From Haematococcus lacustris (taxonomy: Eukaryota > Chlorophyta > Chlorophyceae > Chlamydomonadales > Haematococcaceae), in assembly GCA_030144725.1 (NCBI GenBank), contig JASKMD010000003.1, positions 14,342,496 to 14,406,495 of the forward strand: DNA of 64,000 bases. Reading direction: 5' to 3'. Every line of letters starts with the position of its first letter. Position 1 is the first letter of the stretch. Shown in pieces: positions 26,571 through 40,720 of the stretch. Below the pieces are notes generated by a model. The model was not told the origin of the DNA and ran no database searches. It worked only from the letters and a program-made list of their open reading frames with translations. The position numbers and the translations under genes are program-made.

Positions 26571-27000
26571 TCAAACACAAGCTGCAAGTTTATATCTGCC
26601 ATGGCCACAGACTCCATTGGAGATACTAAGTACTATGATAATGATCAAGCAGCTCATAGCAGCGGTGTGCGCCACAGCAGCCAGCATGGCCGTGATGGCA
26701 CTAGGCTTGATCTTGAAGGACCGCTTGCTTAGCTGCTGGTATGCCTTGATACGGCTGGGCACCGCGCTGCAAAACCACACACCAAACACTGCGGCTGGCA
26801 TGAAAGGGGGTTGGCTTGGCCTTGTCAGGCTTGCCCTCGCCCTAGTAAGCCTTAGTAGGGTGGGTAGCCTCGGCCGCCTGCTCAGCCTTCGCCAGAGGAA
26901 TGCCAGGCCCGGGCATAGAGGCTGCTGGCTGTGTTGCTGCCTTGCCCTTGGCGGGCTCAGTGTATGTGCAGGTCTGCATGCCGCAATTGTCATCCCAAAG
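26571..27000 (-). pseudogene. family D Fanzor-like C-terminal remnant
   Basis: The minus strand reads PAKGKAATQPAASMPGPGIP and then AEQAAEATHPTKAY, which parallels the Pro/Lys-rich linker before RuvC-III in family A (PAASEPGPSTPPPAKRSK). After frame changes it continues RIKAYQQLSKRSFKIKPSAI. The DRD motif itself is not recognisable. I read it as a decayed relative; support is similarity of linker and tail only. Confidence 0.4.
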
Positions 27001-27267
27001 TGGAACAGGCTGCATGCCCACCTGACCGCAACCCCACGCGCAGGGAGTGGTACAGCCGCCACAACGCCGACAAACAGCACATCAACGGCTGCGGGCTTGC
27101 CAGCTCTGGACCGCGCCCTGCCGACTGTGGGCTGCCTGGGGTGGCCCGGCACAAGCAGTACGCCGACAGGTGCACCTCCCTCCCGCAGGCTGTGTGTGGC
27201 TCAGCTAGGTGATAGGTATATGTAGGTAGCCTGTATAGGTAGGTGGGCAGGCAGAGGCTGGCAGGGC

Positions 27268-27575
27268 CAAGGTCAGGCAGAGGCTGCACCGGGCTGCAGA
27301 GTACCGGAGGGGCATTGATGGCCGGGCCCGCAACAATGCGTAGGCCCTAGTAGTTTGCACAGGCTGTCAGCCTTTCAAGCACCCAGCTGTTAGTTTTGAT
27401 GAGGTGCCCAGTGGTCATGGGGGATTAGCCCCAGAACGTGCCACCGGAGTGGGGTTTGTAGTCATTAAGGGTGCGACCGAGGTTGCTACAACATGTTTGT
27501 AGCAGCTGAGTTAGATTACCCACAGTCAAGCATGTTGTTCCTTTTTTAATGAGTTTTGTTTTACTGTCAGGTCTG
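27268..27575 (+). mobile_element. family C 3' end with last coding codons
   Basis: Begins with the last codons of family C (RGIDGRARNNA, stop at about 27341) and continues through the noncoding 3' end to gagttttgttttactg near 27566. Orientation is opposite to the copies at 9.8-21.3 kb. It lies just upstream of the ankyrin-like gene and could contribute to its 5' region. Confidence 0.8.
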
Positions 27576-27652
27576 CCAGGGTTGCTGTAGAGGGGCATTG
27601 AGGGGTCAAGAAGCTGAGAGGGGCTGAGAGGGGCTGAGAGGGGCAAAGTGGT

Positions 27653-30165
<2,513 letters not shown>

Positions 30166-30606
30166 AGGTAATAAAAACAGCTCTGACCCTGACCCTGACC
30201 CTGCCACTGCTACTGCCACTGACCTGAGCCAATAAACATCCCGGCCAACTCCAGCCTGGCCTGGGCCTGGGCTGAACGACTTGACTGCATGCCCCTGCCA
30301 TGACCTGACCTAGCCTGGCCTGGCTTGACATGGCCTGACCCAACCTGGCCTGGCTTGGCATCAACAGAGAACCCACTGACTCCAACGTGAAGGCACGCCT
30401 CCATGCACCATGCACGCCAGCATCCACCCAAGCGCCTCACACAACACGTTTGACAAGCCAGCTGGTTTGGCTCCACCCCTCCCCTGTACCCCTGTGACCA
30501 CCGCAACCCTAAACCCAAGACCCTAGAATCACCCTGTACACCCTGAGCAGCCACCACGGTGTACTGATACAAGCTCAGCTTGCCAGGCCTCCCTGCCAGA
30601 CCCCCC
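30166..30606. other. spacer 3' of the ankyrin-like gene
   Basis: Contains short ctgacc/ctggcct tandem tracts; no gene seen. Confidence 0.4.
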
Positions 30607-30617
30607 TGCTGTCCCTT

Positions 30618-30847
30618 GGGAGTTGTGCTGAATGAGAGTTGTCGGATGCTGATGCTGATGCTAAAGTGTGCACCGCATATGTGTGCCTACATCAGAGCAT
30701 GTGTTCATGCCAACATAGATTGCCCGGCCTTCGCAAGTGGGTTGGGGTAGTGAATCACGTATTGGTACCGGATGCTTGCTGCATGCAAACAGTTCGGATT
30801 ACAGATAACACAGCCCCTGCCCTGTAGTAATAGTAGGGGAACAACTG
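30618..30847 (+). mobile_element. solo 3' end of family B
   Basis: Bases from about 30667 match 34336-34520 almost exactly and, more distantly, the noncoding 3' end of the family B pseudogene (37215-37395): agagcatgtgttcatgccaa, then ttggtaccggatgcttgctg and taatagtaggggaacaactg. The first 50 bases resemble a variant family C terminus (gggagttgtgctga, compare 31925). The unit is flanked by the 11-base direct repeat tgctgtccctt at 30607-30617 and 30848-30858. Confidence 0.75.
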
Positions 30848-30858
30848 TGCTGTCCCTT

Positions 30859-31756
30859 CAATGCAACTTTTTCAATGCAAATTCAAGTCGTCTGGCGCAT
30901 GCTGGTTGGTGCTGGCTGGTTTGTGTGGGGGCTGCAATTGATACTGGCCGCAGGCTGGGCTGCCCCACCCCATCTCGCCATGCCCCGTCTCTCTGCCCAG
31001 TGAGTCCCTGGCGGGCTGTTCACGCCAGGCGCTACAGCTTCCTGAGCGCAGTGGGGCCGGACCAGCTCCTAGGAGCCAAGCTCCAGAGGGCAAGGCGCCC
31101 AGGCGGGCGTGTGGGTACACTGCAGGGCGGGGTGGCTCATGCAAGATGGGTGTGAGATGGATGGTGATTAATGTTGTTGCCCCATGTCAGGCATGAGGAC
31201 ATTGTGGCTGCTTTCAGGGGATGATGCTACTGGGCAGGGGCGGGGTGAGGTGAGGTGGGGTGGCAGCGGAGTGGGGCATGGCAGTTCAGCAATGGTGCAT
31301 CAATGTGTGGCGGCAAGGAGGGCACTGTCAAACAAGCATGGCCCTGCTCCTTAACTTTTGGATGCCTTGTACCATCTGTTGCATATGCTCCCCCTGCTAG
31401 CCCCCTGCTGTGGTGCAGTGCAGCTGCTTTGCGGGCCATCATTTGTCACCCTGTGCATGGCCTGCATGCGGTTGTCTGCATGCGGTAGCCTCCATGCGGT
31501 TGCCTGCATGCGGTTGCCTCCATGCGGTTGCCTCCATGCGGTTGCCTCCATGCAGTTGCCTCCATGCGATTGCCTGCATGCGCCAGGACTAGGTAGAGTT
31601 GCAGCAGCAGCGCCAACCAGTGGAATAAGGGCCAGTGCTCAGCGCCATGTGTACATATTGAGCATAGCTGCATGGCTCCATGCTGCTGCTACCTGGCATC
31701 ATTGACATGACGCACTGCAACCTCGCTGAAGTTGAGCAGGAGCTGTACTACCATGC
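30859..31756. other. spacer with a minisatellite
   Basis: A splice-bounded-looking segment near 31000-31110 (RYSFLSAVGPDQLLGAKLQR) is open but not recognised. A 14-base minisatellite lies at 31455-31588. Confidence 0.35.
31455..31588. repeat. 14-base minisatellite
   Basis: About nine tandem units of ttgcctccatgcgg with single-base variants. Confidence 0.9.
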
Positions 31757-31950
31757 TATAAGCCTTTCAAGCATTAAGCTGTTAGTTTTGATGGGAAGCT
31801 CAGTTGCCTTCAGAGGAAACGGGTGTCACAGGTGTGGGGTTTGTAGTCATCAGGGGTGAAATCGATGAAGCTACAGCTGAAATGTACCTGAGTGGGATTA
31901 CCCACAAACAACACCCTGCTCCATGTTGAACGGGAGTTGTGCTGAATTGG
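31757..31950 (+). mobile_element. solo 3' end of family C, variant terminus
   Basis: Diverged match to the family C noncoding end (agctgttagttttgatg, ggggtttgtagtcatcagggg, gggattacccaca). It ends in a variant form, gttgaacgggagttgtgctga, rather than gttgaatgagttttgtttg. Confidence 0.65.
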
Positions 31951-32737
31951 AGTTATTTTAGCCCACATATGTACATCAAGGTTGCCTCAGCATCAGATGC
32001 CTGCTTGGGTGGTCATGTGCATCATGTGGGGGGTGCTTTATGTGGGGGCTACTGTCAAGGGTTGTTACCAGATGTTTTGTGCAGCTGCATTGCTAGGACA
32101 TGAGTGCCCATGGCTCACAATGCATACATCCAACCTACTACCTGGTGCCAGGCTGACTACCATAACTCTCAACGCTGGTGCTTGTTGCGGTGCCGTTGTC
32201 CCGCTAGCATGCGGCTTTAGAGTCAGGCGCCTGCTGGAGGCCATGAACCCATACCCTGGTGTACAGCTTCAGTGGTGTGGCCCACACGCCCAGTGAGTTG
32301 CTCAGTGACTGCAGATCAAGTCCCAAGACTCCGCTAGTGTGACTCCCAACCTTATGTGAGACCCAGTTATGCACTTGCCTTGTTGCAGCGGGTAGATTGG
32401 CACTGGGCGGTATCGCGGTTGCTTCATCTTAAGTGGACTGTGCAAATGGAGCTGGTGTTGAGAACTTGATTGAATCATGTACCTGCCTAATGCCATTAGT
32501 GACGAAAGAGCTGTCGTGGGGCAGTCACCCAGTTGTGAGATCCGTGTCTGACCTATTCAATAGGCTATTGAGATTGACGGTGGAGGATTGAGGGAGTCAC
32601 AGACCCGAGCCTTGCTCATTCCGCAAGTCTCACTCTCTCTGTAAACGGCTATCCTGCGCTCTTTCCCCTGCCAGTCGCGTGTGACCAAAGGCGGGGCACT
32701 GCGCATACAGGGCATGCCTGATGTCACGCGTCGACGC
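31951..32737. other. spacer 3' of the golgin-like gene
   Basis: No gene is recognised. It includes the diverged repeat segment 32222-32282, shared with 14880-14945. The 3' untranslated region of the golgin-like gene probably occupies the right part. Confidence 0.35.
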
Positions 32738-35700
32738 TCATGGTTGCAATGTGTTCGGCTGTGTTGGCAGGGCCAGCAGGCCCTTGTCGTCACACACGCA
32801 CAGCTGTGACACGTCCCGCGTACGAGTGAAAGACACCATCACCGCGATGTGCAGCAGGGACAGGTAGCCGGCGATGAGCCACACGCGAAGTGGCACCACG
32901 CCCAGCACCTTTGCAGCTGCAGCCTGCGCGCTCCCCGTAGCTGCAGCAGCTCCCCGCGCCTTGACCGGTCGCACTACTGCGGGCGCCGCCTCCATGTCCG
33001 CCTCACTCTTCCAGCGCAACCGGTCATCCTTCCAAAGCTCTAAACCTAGACCTGCAGGCGGCGGGCAACGAGAGGGGCTGTCAGAGGCCGCCCAGGCCCA
33101 GGATTGTAGCTGGTAATAATGTAACGATCACGCAGTAACGCAACCCATCACAGGTTGAGTGTGGGTGGAGTGCGGGAGCCAACACGGTTGCCCCCAGCGG
33201 CATGAGGCTGATATTGTAATAGCTGCCGTGAGCGCCCCTGTCCCTCTGGATCCCCATAGCACCTTGCATGCCAAGTGACACTGTGCATGACCTTCATCTG
33301 CACCCAGAGGTGCCCAGAGTGAATAGCACCTAGGGCAGCAGAGTATGGCTGAGCCAGCGTCATTTGTTCACTAGAGCAGCGGTGATCTCACCTGCCAGCA
33401 CGTCCTGCTTGGTGGGCAGCTGGAACAGCGACAGCACGCCTGAGCTGGCGCGCAGCTGCTGCAGCTCTGCCTCCAGCTCAAGCACACGCTTGGCTGCGGC
33501 GGCGGCTTCGTTGCCTGACCTCTCCGCCACTTCCCGCCCTACGCACACGCAGAGAGGCAACTCTCATGTTCGGCCTTGCCTCAGACTCTGGTGCAGATAC
33601 ACACAGCAACGTCTAGGGACGTGCCCCATCATTACATCACAGTCTTGGCTTGTAGGTCTAGCTAAGCGACCCAGTCCCTCTTCAGCTGCACACCCTGACA
33701 CCTCCAGCAGCAGCAGCAGTGTGGGGGTCTGGCTGCTCTCTGGCTGCCTGCCAATACCCCGCTCGCTGGCCTGCCTGCCCATGCATCTTAACCAGTGCCT
33801 CCCCTTTGAGACCTGCTAGCATGCGGCCCTCTCACGAGCCCCCACCTGCTGCCACCGCCTGCTCCAGTTGCCTCTCCGCTGCGTGAGCAGCTTGTGCTGC
33901 AGCCTCTGCCCGGTCCTGCTGCCGCCTGACCTCCAGCTGCAGGCTGTTGACCAAGTCCTCATGCAGGCTGCGTTCACGCACCAGCTGGCCTCGCAAGGCA
34001 TCCGCCTCTGCCCTGGCAGCAGCGCATGCGCCCTGCACCACCACAAGCCCAGCACCCATCACTCTACCACTCCTTTGCATGGCCACATGACCGCTCCTTG
34101 CGCCATGGGTCTGGCAGGGGCAATGAGAGGGACAGTCACCACAACAAACTGGCTGGGTGGGCATCACTGACATTGCAGCACAGGGGCTGGCTGGTCCAGC
34201 AAGGTTGGCACATCACACACCACAGCTCCACAATGCCACATCACCAGCTGTTCAGACAGATCGCTGTCCCAGGGGCATGTGCTCAGAGAGCGAGCCCCCA
34301 GGGCCCAAGCCCAGCAGCCTGTAGCACAGTAGCATGTGTGCACCGCATGTGTGCCTACATCAGAGCATGTGTTCATGCCAACATAGATTGCCCAGCCTTC
34401 GCAAGTGGGTTGGGGTAGTGAATCACGTATTGGTACCGGATGCTTGCTGCATGCAAACAGTTCGGATTACAGATAACACAGCCCCTGCCCGGTAGTAATA
34501 GTAGGGGAACAACTGTGCTGAGGGGCAGCGATGCAATTCTGATGAAATGATGATGAAATTTTGAAAAGACACACAGCACCACAGACAGCCACAGCCTCCA
34601 GCCACACCCCAGCCACAGCAAGGCACAGGCCAGGGACTCCATGCTGTCTAGCAGCACGCAATCCTCAAACTCAGAATCACGCATGGCCACGGCTGCGTGT
34701 GCTGAGCCCCCTGCCGTGCTTGCCACCATGCATGTCCAGCATGTTGCCCCCTCTGCATCACTGGGCCTAAACCAGACTCTACACACACACTGCTGTCACC
34801 CTTGCTAGATACTAGACATGTTAGACATGTAGTCGTGGTGACAGCAGTGGCAAGCACGGTGGCAAGCACGGCAGGGGGCTCAGCAGACGCAGCCGTGGCC
34901 AACCTCGATGGTCGACCTCGCGCACCCAGGCGCTCTGGGCCTGGCCTTGGTCGCCACCCAACAGGGCTGACACGCCGGCCCAGTCAGAAGCAGAGGAGAA
35001 ACTGGCAAGACCACCAGCAGCCCTCCCCCCAACACCGCGCCACTTGCCTGCAGGTCTTCATGGGCCGACTGCAGGGCATCCAGTGCAGCCTGAGCCTCCC
35101 TTGCCACCGCCTTGGCGTCATGAGCATTTGCCAGCGCCTCCGCCTCCCTGGCTGCAGCCCTCTGGGCCGCGCTCTCTGCACTAGCGGCCAGGTTGCCAGC
35201 GGCCACGGCATCGGCAGTGCGGGCATCGGCCTCCTGCCTGGCTGCCTCGGCTGCTGCCAGGGCCAGGCGCAGCTCACTGCGTGCCTCATACTGCCCGGCC
35301 TGAGCTTCACGCAACTGGCTCTGCAGGGCAGCAGCAGCAGCAGCAACGGCGGCAGCAGTAGCAGCACAGAGGTTTGTCATACTGCACTCCTCAAGGGCTG
35401 GGCCTCCCCAAGCCCCGCTGAATGGGCAGAGTGACTGCTTCTCAAGGTGCCCTTTCGAGGTGCCCTTTGGAGGTGTCCTTTGGAGGTGCGAGAGTGAGAG
35501 CGTAGTGGCGCAATGCCTCCGAGGAAGCCTTCCAGAATGCTGCCTGGCAAGCTCCTCATGGGTACTAGAGGGCATGGCAGGCACCTACACACAGACTAGG
35601 GTCAACCTGTGTCAGCCACCACTCCTGTTGGTGGCCTTTGTGCAAATTGGCATGGCTTCCACTCCAATGCCAGGACAATGAATTCTTATGATACATTGAA

Positions 35701-38700
35701 ACCTGACATTGAAACCTTACAATCTGAAGGTAGTTCATGGCCTTTTCACTCACGGACTGCGACAGATGGCTGGCTAGCTGGTGGCCACAGCTGGCACCTG
35801 CCAGGCACACTGTGTCCATGTCTGTGCAAGCACCTCACTGTCAATGTTAGTACCCCTCATCAGCGCAGGACCCAACCCTGTCCTGGGCCTGCCTTGCATG
35901 ACTGCATGATAGAGCAGCGTCCTTGCCTGCAACTCGTCCCGCTCCGCTTCCAGCTCCGATTGCACACGGCCCACTGCAGCCTTAACCGCGTTGTTGAACA
36001 CGCGGGCTCGTCGCTCCTGCTCCATCTTCAGCGTTTCAGTCAGGCCCTCCGCCTCTGCGCGAGTGCTGCGCTCAGCGTCTGCGGCTGCAATGGCAGCATG
36101 CGCTTCTGCCTGCAGGCAGAGGGAGCAAGGTTCAGGGCTCTTAGCCCAGTAGGTCAGGTCAGGTCAGGTCAGGTCAGGTCAGGTCAGGTCAGGTCAGGTC
36201 AGGTCAGGTCAGGTCAGGTCAGGTCAGGTCAGGTCAGGTCAGGTCAGGTCAGGTCAGGTCAGGTCAGGTCAGGTCAGGTCAGGTCAATTCAGGTCAGGTC
36301 AGGTCAAGCACGCCCCTCTACCCTCAATACTTTTGAGCCTGGCACAAGAGCTGCATCCCACAGCCACCAAAGCTGACAAGAGCCCAGCGCGGTGCTCAGC
36401 CTGCCCATGTCGTCCCCACCTCTTGCTCACAGCCCTCACCTGAGCCGCCCTGCGCATGCGGTCTGCCTCATTGCGAGCCGCCTCTGCCGCCTGGCGCGCT
36501 GCCTCAGCCAGTGCTGCCCGCGCCTCAGCCGCCTCTTTGGCCTCCACAGCTGCCGTGGCCTTGCGCACCGCCGCCAGCAACTCCACCCCCAGCTCCTCCA
36601 GCTCTGCAGTGCCGGCAGCCTGCCATACAACAACACATGCATAATAAAGAACAGGGCGGAGCAGGCGCTGGTGACACAAGCAGCCATGGTGGCCCATTAG
36701 CGGTGGGGGACACGCAAGCAGCTGGTGGTGTTCTCTAGCAACGCAGGCATTGGCACGCGGGTTGGGTGTGGGGCCAAGGCCGTGCTGCAGGCCTGTCGCA
36801 AGGTGGTGGAGAGGACCAACAGCGGCAAGCCGACAGACAGGCTGCCAGGCAAGGTGGTGACAGTGGATGACAGTGGAAGCCCCCAGCAGGTCAGGTGCAG
36901 CACCGCTTGTTGCAGTCAGCCTGAAGCAAGCGGTTTGAAGCGCCAGTGCGGGGCCTCATGTGGTGCCCCTGGCTGGACCAGGCCACCCCTTGGGACATTG
37001 GCAAATGTGTGGACAGGAATTGCAACGCAGCCCTCCATCTTAAGCACACCCCATGAAACCCCATGGCGCCCACTGGAGCTGTGCAGGTGGCAACACCGAG
37101 GAGCGGCTCCTGCCAAGGGCAAGGAGTACCCAGCATTGGGCTTCAAGAAACTGCGAGACCGAGCACCCAAGGCCCAAGCCCAGCAGCCTGTAGCACAGAA
37201 GCACGTGTGCCCTAGGCAATGCTTAAGCTGTTGCTTACATTAGAGCATGTGTTCCATGCCAACATCTATCGCCCCACCCTCGCAAGGGCATGGGGGTAGG
37301 AAATTAGGTATTGGTGCCGGCTGTTGTAGGTGTAGGTACCGACAGTTTGGAGAGCAGATAACGCATCTCCTAGTAAGGGAACTATGCGCTGGAAAGGACA
37401 TGACGAAACCCTGAGTGAGAGGGAGAAAGGGAAGAGAGAGGGAGAGAGTGGGGGGGGGAGGGTCCACACCATGCACCCCATGCGCCCTTGCTTTTGAGGA
37501 GGCAGGCATGCACGCATGGGCAGCTCACCCTGCCAGACCCACCACTCGACTCTGCGCCTCTGCCTCCTCCAGCTTTAGCTGTAACTGTGAGGCCACGAGC
37601 TGGGCTGCCGCAGCCTCTTGCCGTGCCGTCGAGGCTGTCTGTACAGCCTCTGCGGCCTCACGCTTTGCTGCTTTGGTGGCCGCAGCACTCTCCTGAGCAG
37701 TGGCTTGAGCTGCTCGGTTCTGAGCCTCTAGCTTGACCTGTGCCAGCAGCCACACACGGTCACACTGCCGCCATCAACGAGCCAGCCGCTGGGCACGCTA
37801 CACTGGGCACGCTGTCACTGGGCACGCTGGACACTTAGTGCATGCAGGACATGCCAACTCTACATCATAGCCCTCCGGGGTCAGATAATAGTGTAGGTGG
37901 TAGGCGACCATGACCATGCATATGCCATGTGTGAGCCATGTGTATGCCATGAGCATGGGAACTCCACACAGACAAAAAACTGTTTTGAAGGGGTCCACAC
38001 TGAGTGTTCCACTGCAATGAAGGCTCAAGGTTGAGGGCCAAGGTGCTGTCAGCCAGTGTGCAAGCATGATGGTAGGGGAGGCACAGGCAGGAGCAGTGCG
38101 CCCTGGGGGTCAGCAGGTGCGGCAGAAGCCCCGGCAGTGAGGCTGGCAATGGACAGGCAGCCCAGTCAGGAGGTTGGGTACCGGGCGCTGCGGCAAACCC
38201 ACCACTTCATCGCTCAACCGCACGCACTCATCCATGCTCTTCTTCAGCAGCTGGCGCATGTCGTCATAAGCCCTCTGCAGCCGCCCCACACACACAGTCT
38301 TGCACATCGCCATCTGACTCCCTTGGCATTCCCTAGTTATGTTCTTATGTCCTCCCTCTGCCATGTCATGGTGGTTATGGTGGTTATAATGGTCCTTTGC
38401 AACCCACTAACTATACTGCTGTATACATGCCGCCATGCAGTGGCCCTGGCCCAAGCCCTGGCTATTCCCTGCTGGTATCCTGCGGTGCAGCAATGAAGGC
38501 TGAAGCCCCGAATGCAGTCAGCAAGTCATCGGGATCCTGGATAGGGGCGCCCCTTACCTTCATCTCATTGTATGCCTTGCGCATGTCACTGTTGACAACA
38601 TGCTCTGCAGCATCGCTGCGCTGCCCCTGGCCCCTGTCAGTTGATTGGGACTCCGCCTGCAGGAGAGTGGGCAGGTTGCATCACTGAAGAACCCTGTGGC

Positions 38701-39861
38701 CACACCTCCCTGGTGCGCTACTGCCAGGAGGGCTGAGCTTTCCAGAGGGTGTTGGGCCAGGGCAGTGTGGGGTTGGGCAGGGAATGTGAGGAGGGGAAGA
38801 TGGAGCGGGGCAGGGAAATGGAAGTTTGGGGTGGTGAGGCAGGTCAGGGCAGGAAATTGGGAGTAGGGGGCCGGCGCAGGGGGCTCCCCACGCAAGGCAT
38901 GGACTGGATGCTGTCGTGTCTTGACTCACTTTTTCAGGCAGCAGCTGCTGCTGTGGCTGCCTGGTGCCCGAGCCTTGCTCTGCTGTTGCCACGCCCCCTG
39001 CCTTGGAGGAGCTGGGGCTACCTGTCTGTTCCAGTTCCTCCTGGCTTGCATGGCCTGAAGATGTGTTCTGATGCTGTTGGCCAGGAGCCTCCTGTGGGGC
39101 AGGAGTCAGGTAGTGCTGCAGCAGGTTTAGTTACAACTCACATTGTATGCTGGAGCCATGGAAGCTGGCCCTCACAAACGTCCAGCATGCCATGCCATGC
39201 ATGCAGTACTGAACCACTTACTGGCTGTGTGCTGCTGTTGCTATAGCCACTGCTGTTGTTGCTGGCTACACTGCGCTTTGACGCCTCCACTGAATGATCG
39301 AGTGATGGCTGTGGGATGTGGGTGGTGGCAGTGGCTTGTGACTTTGGGGCAGTTGGGCCATGCCCTGCACGATAACAGCATGGAAGTTTGGAGAAAAATA
39401 ATGAGGTTGTCTGCTGAGATAGTCCCGAGTGTCTCCACACCATGCTGGGGTGCAAGGGCTTCCATGCTTACCATCAGGCATAGCCAAGGAATTGGTATCC
39501 TGACCAACAGGGGCTGCATTGCCATACACTGGCGGGCTGCGAGGTGTGGGTGGATGCTGTCCTTGGTGTTGCTCATCTGGATGGTACTGGGTCCCTGTAC
39601 TTGCGTCTCTGCAAGATTTGAAGTCAATGTCAACAGACGCCTGCCACAATGAGTACTATAGTCGAACGATCACCTCGCACTCAAGCCCGATGGCAGTAGC
39701 AAATCGTCCTCAGCGTGTGCAGAAATGTGAATGCCTTCCCGAACCCCTTCTGCTAACTCGCGCACTCCCTCGGAGACTGCGCTGACAGACTCCTGCAATA
39801 CAGCTCTTATCTTATCTTGCCACATAGGTGCAACGTATGTGCGTCGAGACACGACAACCAT
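32738..39861 (-). CDS. golgin-84/CASP-like coiled-coil protein with C-terminal membrane anchor
   Basis: The minus strand has a series of splice-bounded exons. They begin with MWQDKIRAVLQESVSAVSEG (about 39820), continue through Ser/Gln-rich disordered exons (39.6-38.9 kb: EASKRSVASNNSSGYSNSST; PQQQLLPEK), then a long Ala/Glu/Arg-rich heptad region (38.7-33.4 kb: MRKAYNEMK, LQRAYDDMRQLLKKSMDECV, AELEELGVELLAAVRKATAA, RARVFNNAVKAAVGRVQSEL, LQSQLREAQAGQYEARSELR, LEAELQQLRASSGVLSLFQL). The last exon encodes LELWKDDRLRWKSEADMEAA and a single membrane span, PLRVWLIAGYLSLLHIAVMV, then a short polar tail ending at 32738. Disordered N terminus, long coiled coil and C-terminal anchor with a YL.LLH motif are the architecture of Golgi tethers golgin-84 and CASP. 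Exact exon borders were not all resolved. Two introns carry family B fragments and one a GGTCA array. Confidence 0.55.
34285..34520 (+). mobile_element. 5'-truncated family B copy, intronic
   Basis: Starts in the last codons of family B (compare gaccgagcacccaaggccca at 37158) and runs through the noncoding 3' end to ggggaacaactgtgctg. It sits in an intron of the golgin-like gene in the opposite orientation. A clean target duplication was not found. Confidence 0.75.
36150..36306. repeat. (AGGTC)n pentanucleotide in a golgin-like gene intron
   Basis: About 31 units with one variant (aattc). It is the same pentamer as in the Fanzor introns at 13739 and 16668. Confidence 0.97.
36717..37400 (+). 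mobile_element. Fanzor-like element, family B, 5'-truncated
   Basis: Lies in a golgin-like gene intron, opposite in orientation. Contains the C-terminal coding half (pseudogene entry) and a noncoding 3' end related to the solo copies at 30667 and 34336. Upstream parts are absent. Confidence 0.7.
36719..37193 (+). pseudogene. Fanzor-like nuclease remnant, family B
   Basis: Reads VVFSSNAGIGTRVGCGAKAV, then LQACRKVVERTNSGKPTDRL and GKVVTVDDSGSPQQ, parallel to family A LVVFFGAATIGTGGGWGADA and VVLVDEHRTS. The acidic VDE becomes VDD and the RTS segment is lost, apparently by a small deletion. A RuvC-III relic follows in another frame (GQELQRSPPS region; DRNCNAALH in the correct frame at about 37013-37039), then WRPLELC and PAKGKEYPALGFKKLRDRAP. 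Decayed and inactive. Confidence 0.65.
37846..37990 (+). mobile_element. diverged family A 3' end
   Basis: Matches the family A noncoding end from gccaactctacatca through gtgtaggtggtaggcg to ctccacacag, with a central rearrangement; the terminal hairpin is lost. In a golgin-like gene intron. Confidence 0.6.
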
Positions 39862-40059
39862 GGCAGCATGGCACTGCCAGTACGCCGGTATGCAAGTACG
39901 TCTTTGGGGTCAACTCGACATACCTTGGCACGGCAGAAGGTCTTCCAAAGGCTAATGTTTGTGGGTGAGAACTCTACAAGCCCAGTCTTTTAGCAGCCCC
40001 AGAATCCACTGTGTCCATCACAATGTGCCTGAGCCTGTGCGAGTAAACCTCCTGCACTT

Positions 40060-40245
40060 TTGCCTGACCCCCTAGGGGACTGGGTGGCATCAGCTTCCTG
40101 CTCAGCCCCGGTGCGCTTTGCTGGCATCAGGGCTGGGCTCAGAGGCTGCCGACTGGCTGGCCGCGTGGGGGCTGTGGGGGCTGGCGTGGGGGCACCTGGG
40201 GAAACCACATCAGGCCCCGCACTGGCTGGTCACGCCGCTGGTGTA
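40060..40245 (-). pseudogene. family A Fanzor fragment
   Basis: The minus strand encodes QPVRGLMWFPQVPPRQPPQP and, in a second frame, QSAASEPSPDASKAHRG, equivalent to the RGLMWCPVV segment and linker of family A. No DRD motif or 3' end is attached. It lies between the golgin-like and DPH7 genes. Confidence 0.6.
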
Positions 40246-40419
40246 GGGTCCAAACCCAGAGCCAGAGCTAGAACCAGGCCCAAACCCAGGCCTAAACGCA
40301 GTGTCGCCGCCCAGTGTGTAAGCATGTTTGCTACTATGTGGGATATGCATGATGCAGCAAGGCCATAGTTCTGACACCCGTGCGGTGATCAGACCAAAAA
40401 GCACGCAGTCCCGCCACAA

Positions 40420-40600
40420 CAGACAAACAAAACTCATTCAACAAGGGACAACATGTTTGCCTAAGGGTAATCTCACTCAGATACTCCAATCAAGTTAAAG
40501 CATCCTCGGTCGCACCCTTGATGACTGCCAACCCCACACCGATGGCACATCTCCCCTAGACCACTGGGCACCTCATCAAAACTGAATAACAGCTGTTGAG
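40420..40600 (-). mobile_element. solo 3' end of family C
   Basis: Shares cagacaaacaaaactcatt, ggtaatctcactcaga, catcctcggtcgcacccttg and gggcacctcatcaaaact with the other family C ends. It lies 120 bases past the DPH7 stop codon, in DPH7 orientation, so it may supply DPH7 3' untranslated sequence. Confidence 0.8.
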
Positions 40601-40720
40601 CTCGGCCCTGCATGCCCCGGCAAATTCATCGACGGCTGGCCTCTCAGGGGCCAGCCCAACTTCTTCCCGCCTCAGTGGCCCAACCACATTGCACCACACC
40701 ACACTACACCACACCCATCA

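Noticed and set aside
26156..26617. Met-Ser repeat protein on the minus strand
   Set aside because: Driven by the CTCATG-type hexanucleotide; no domain on either side.
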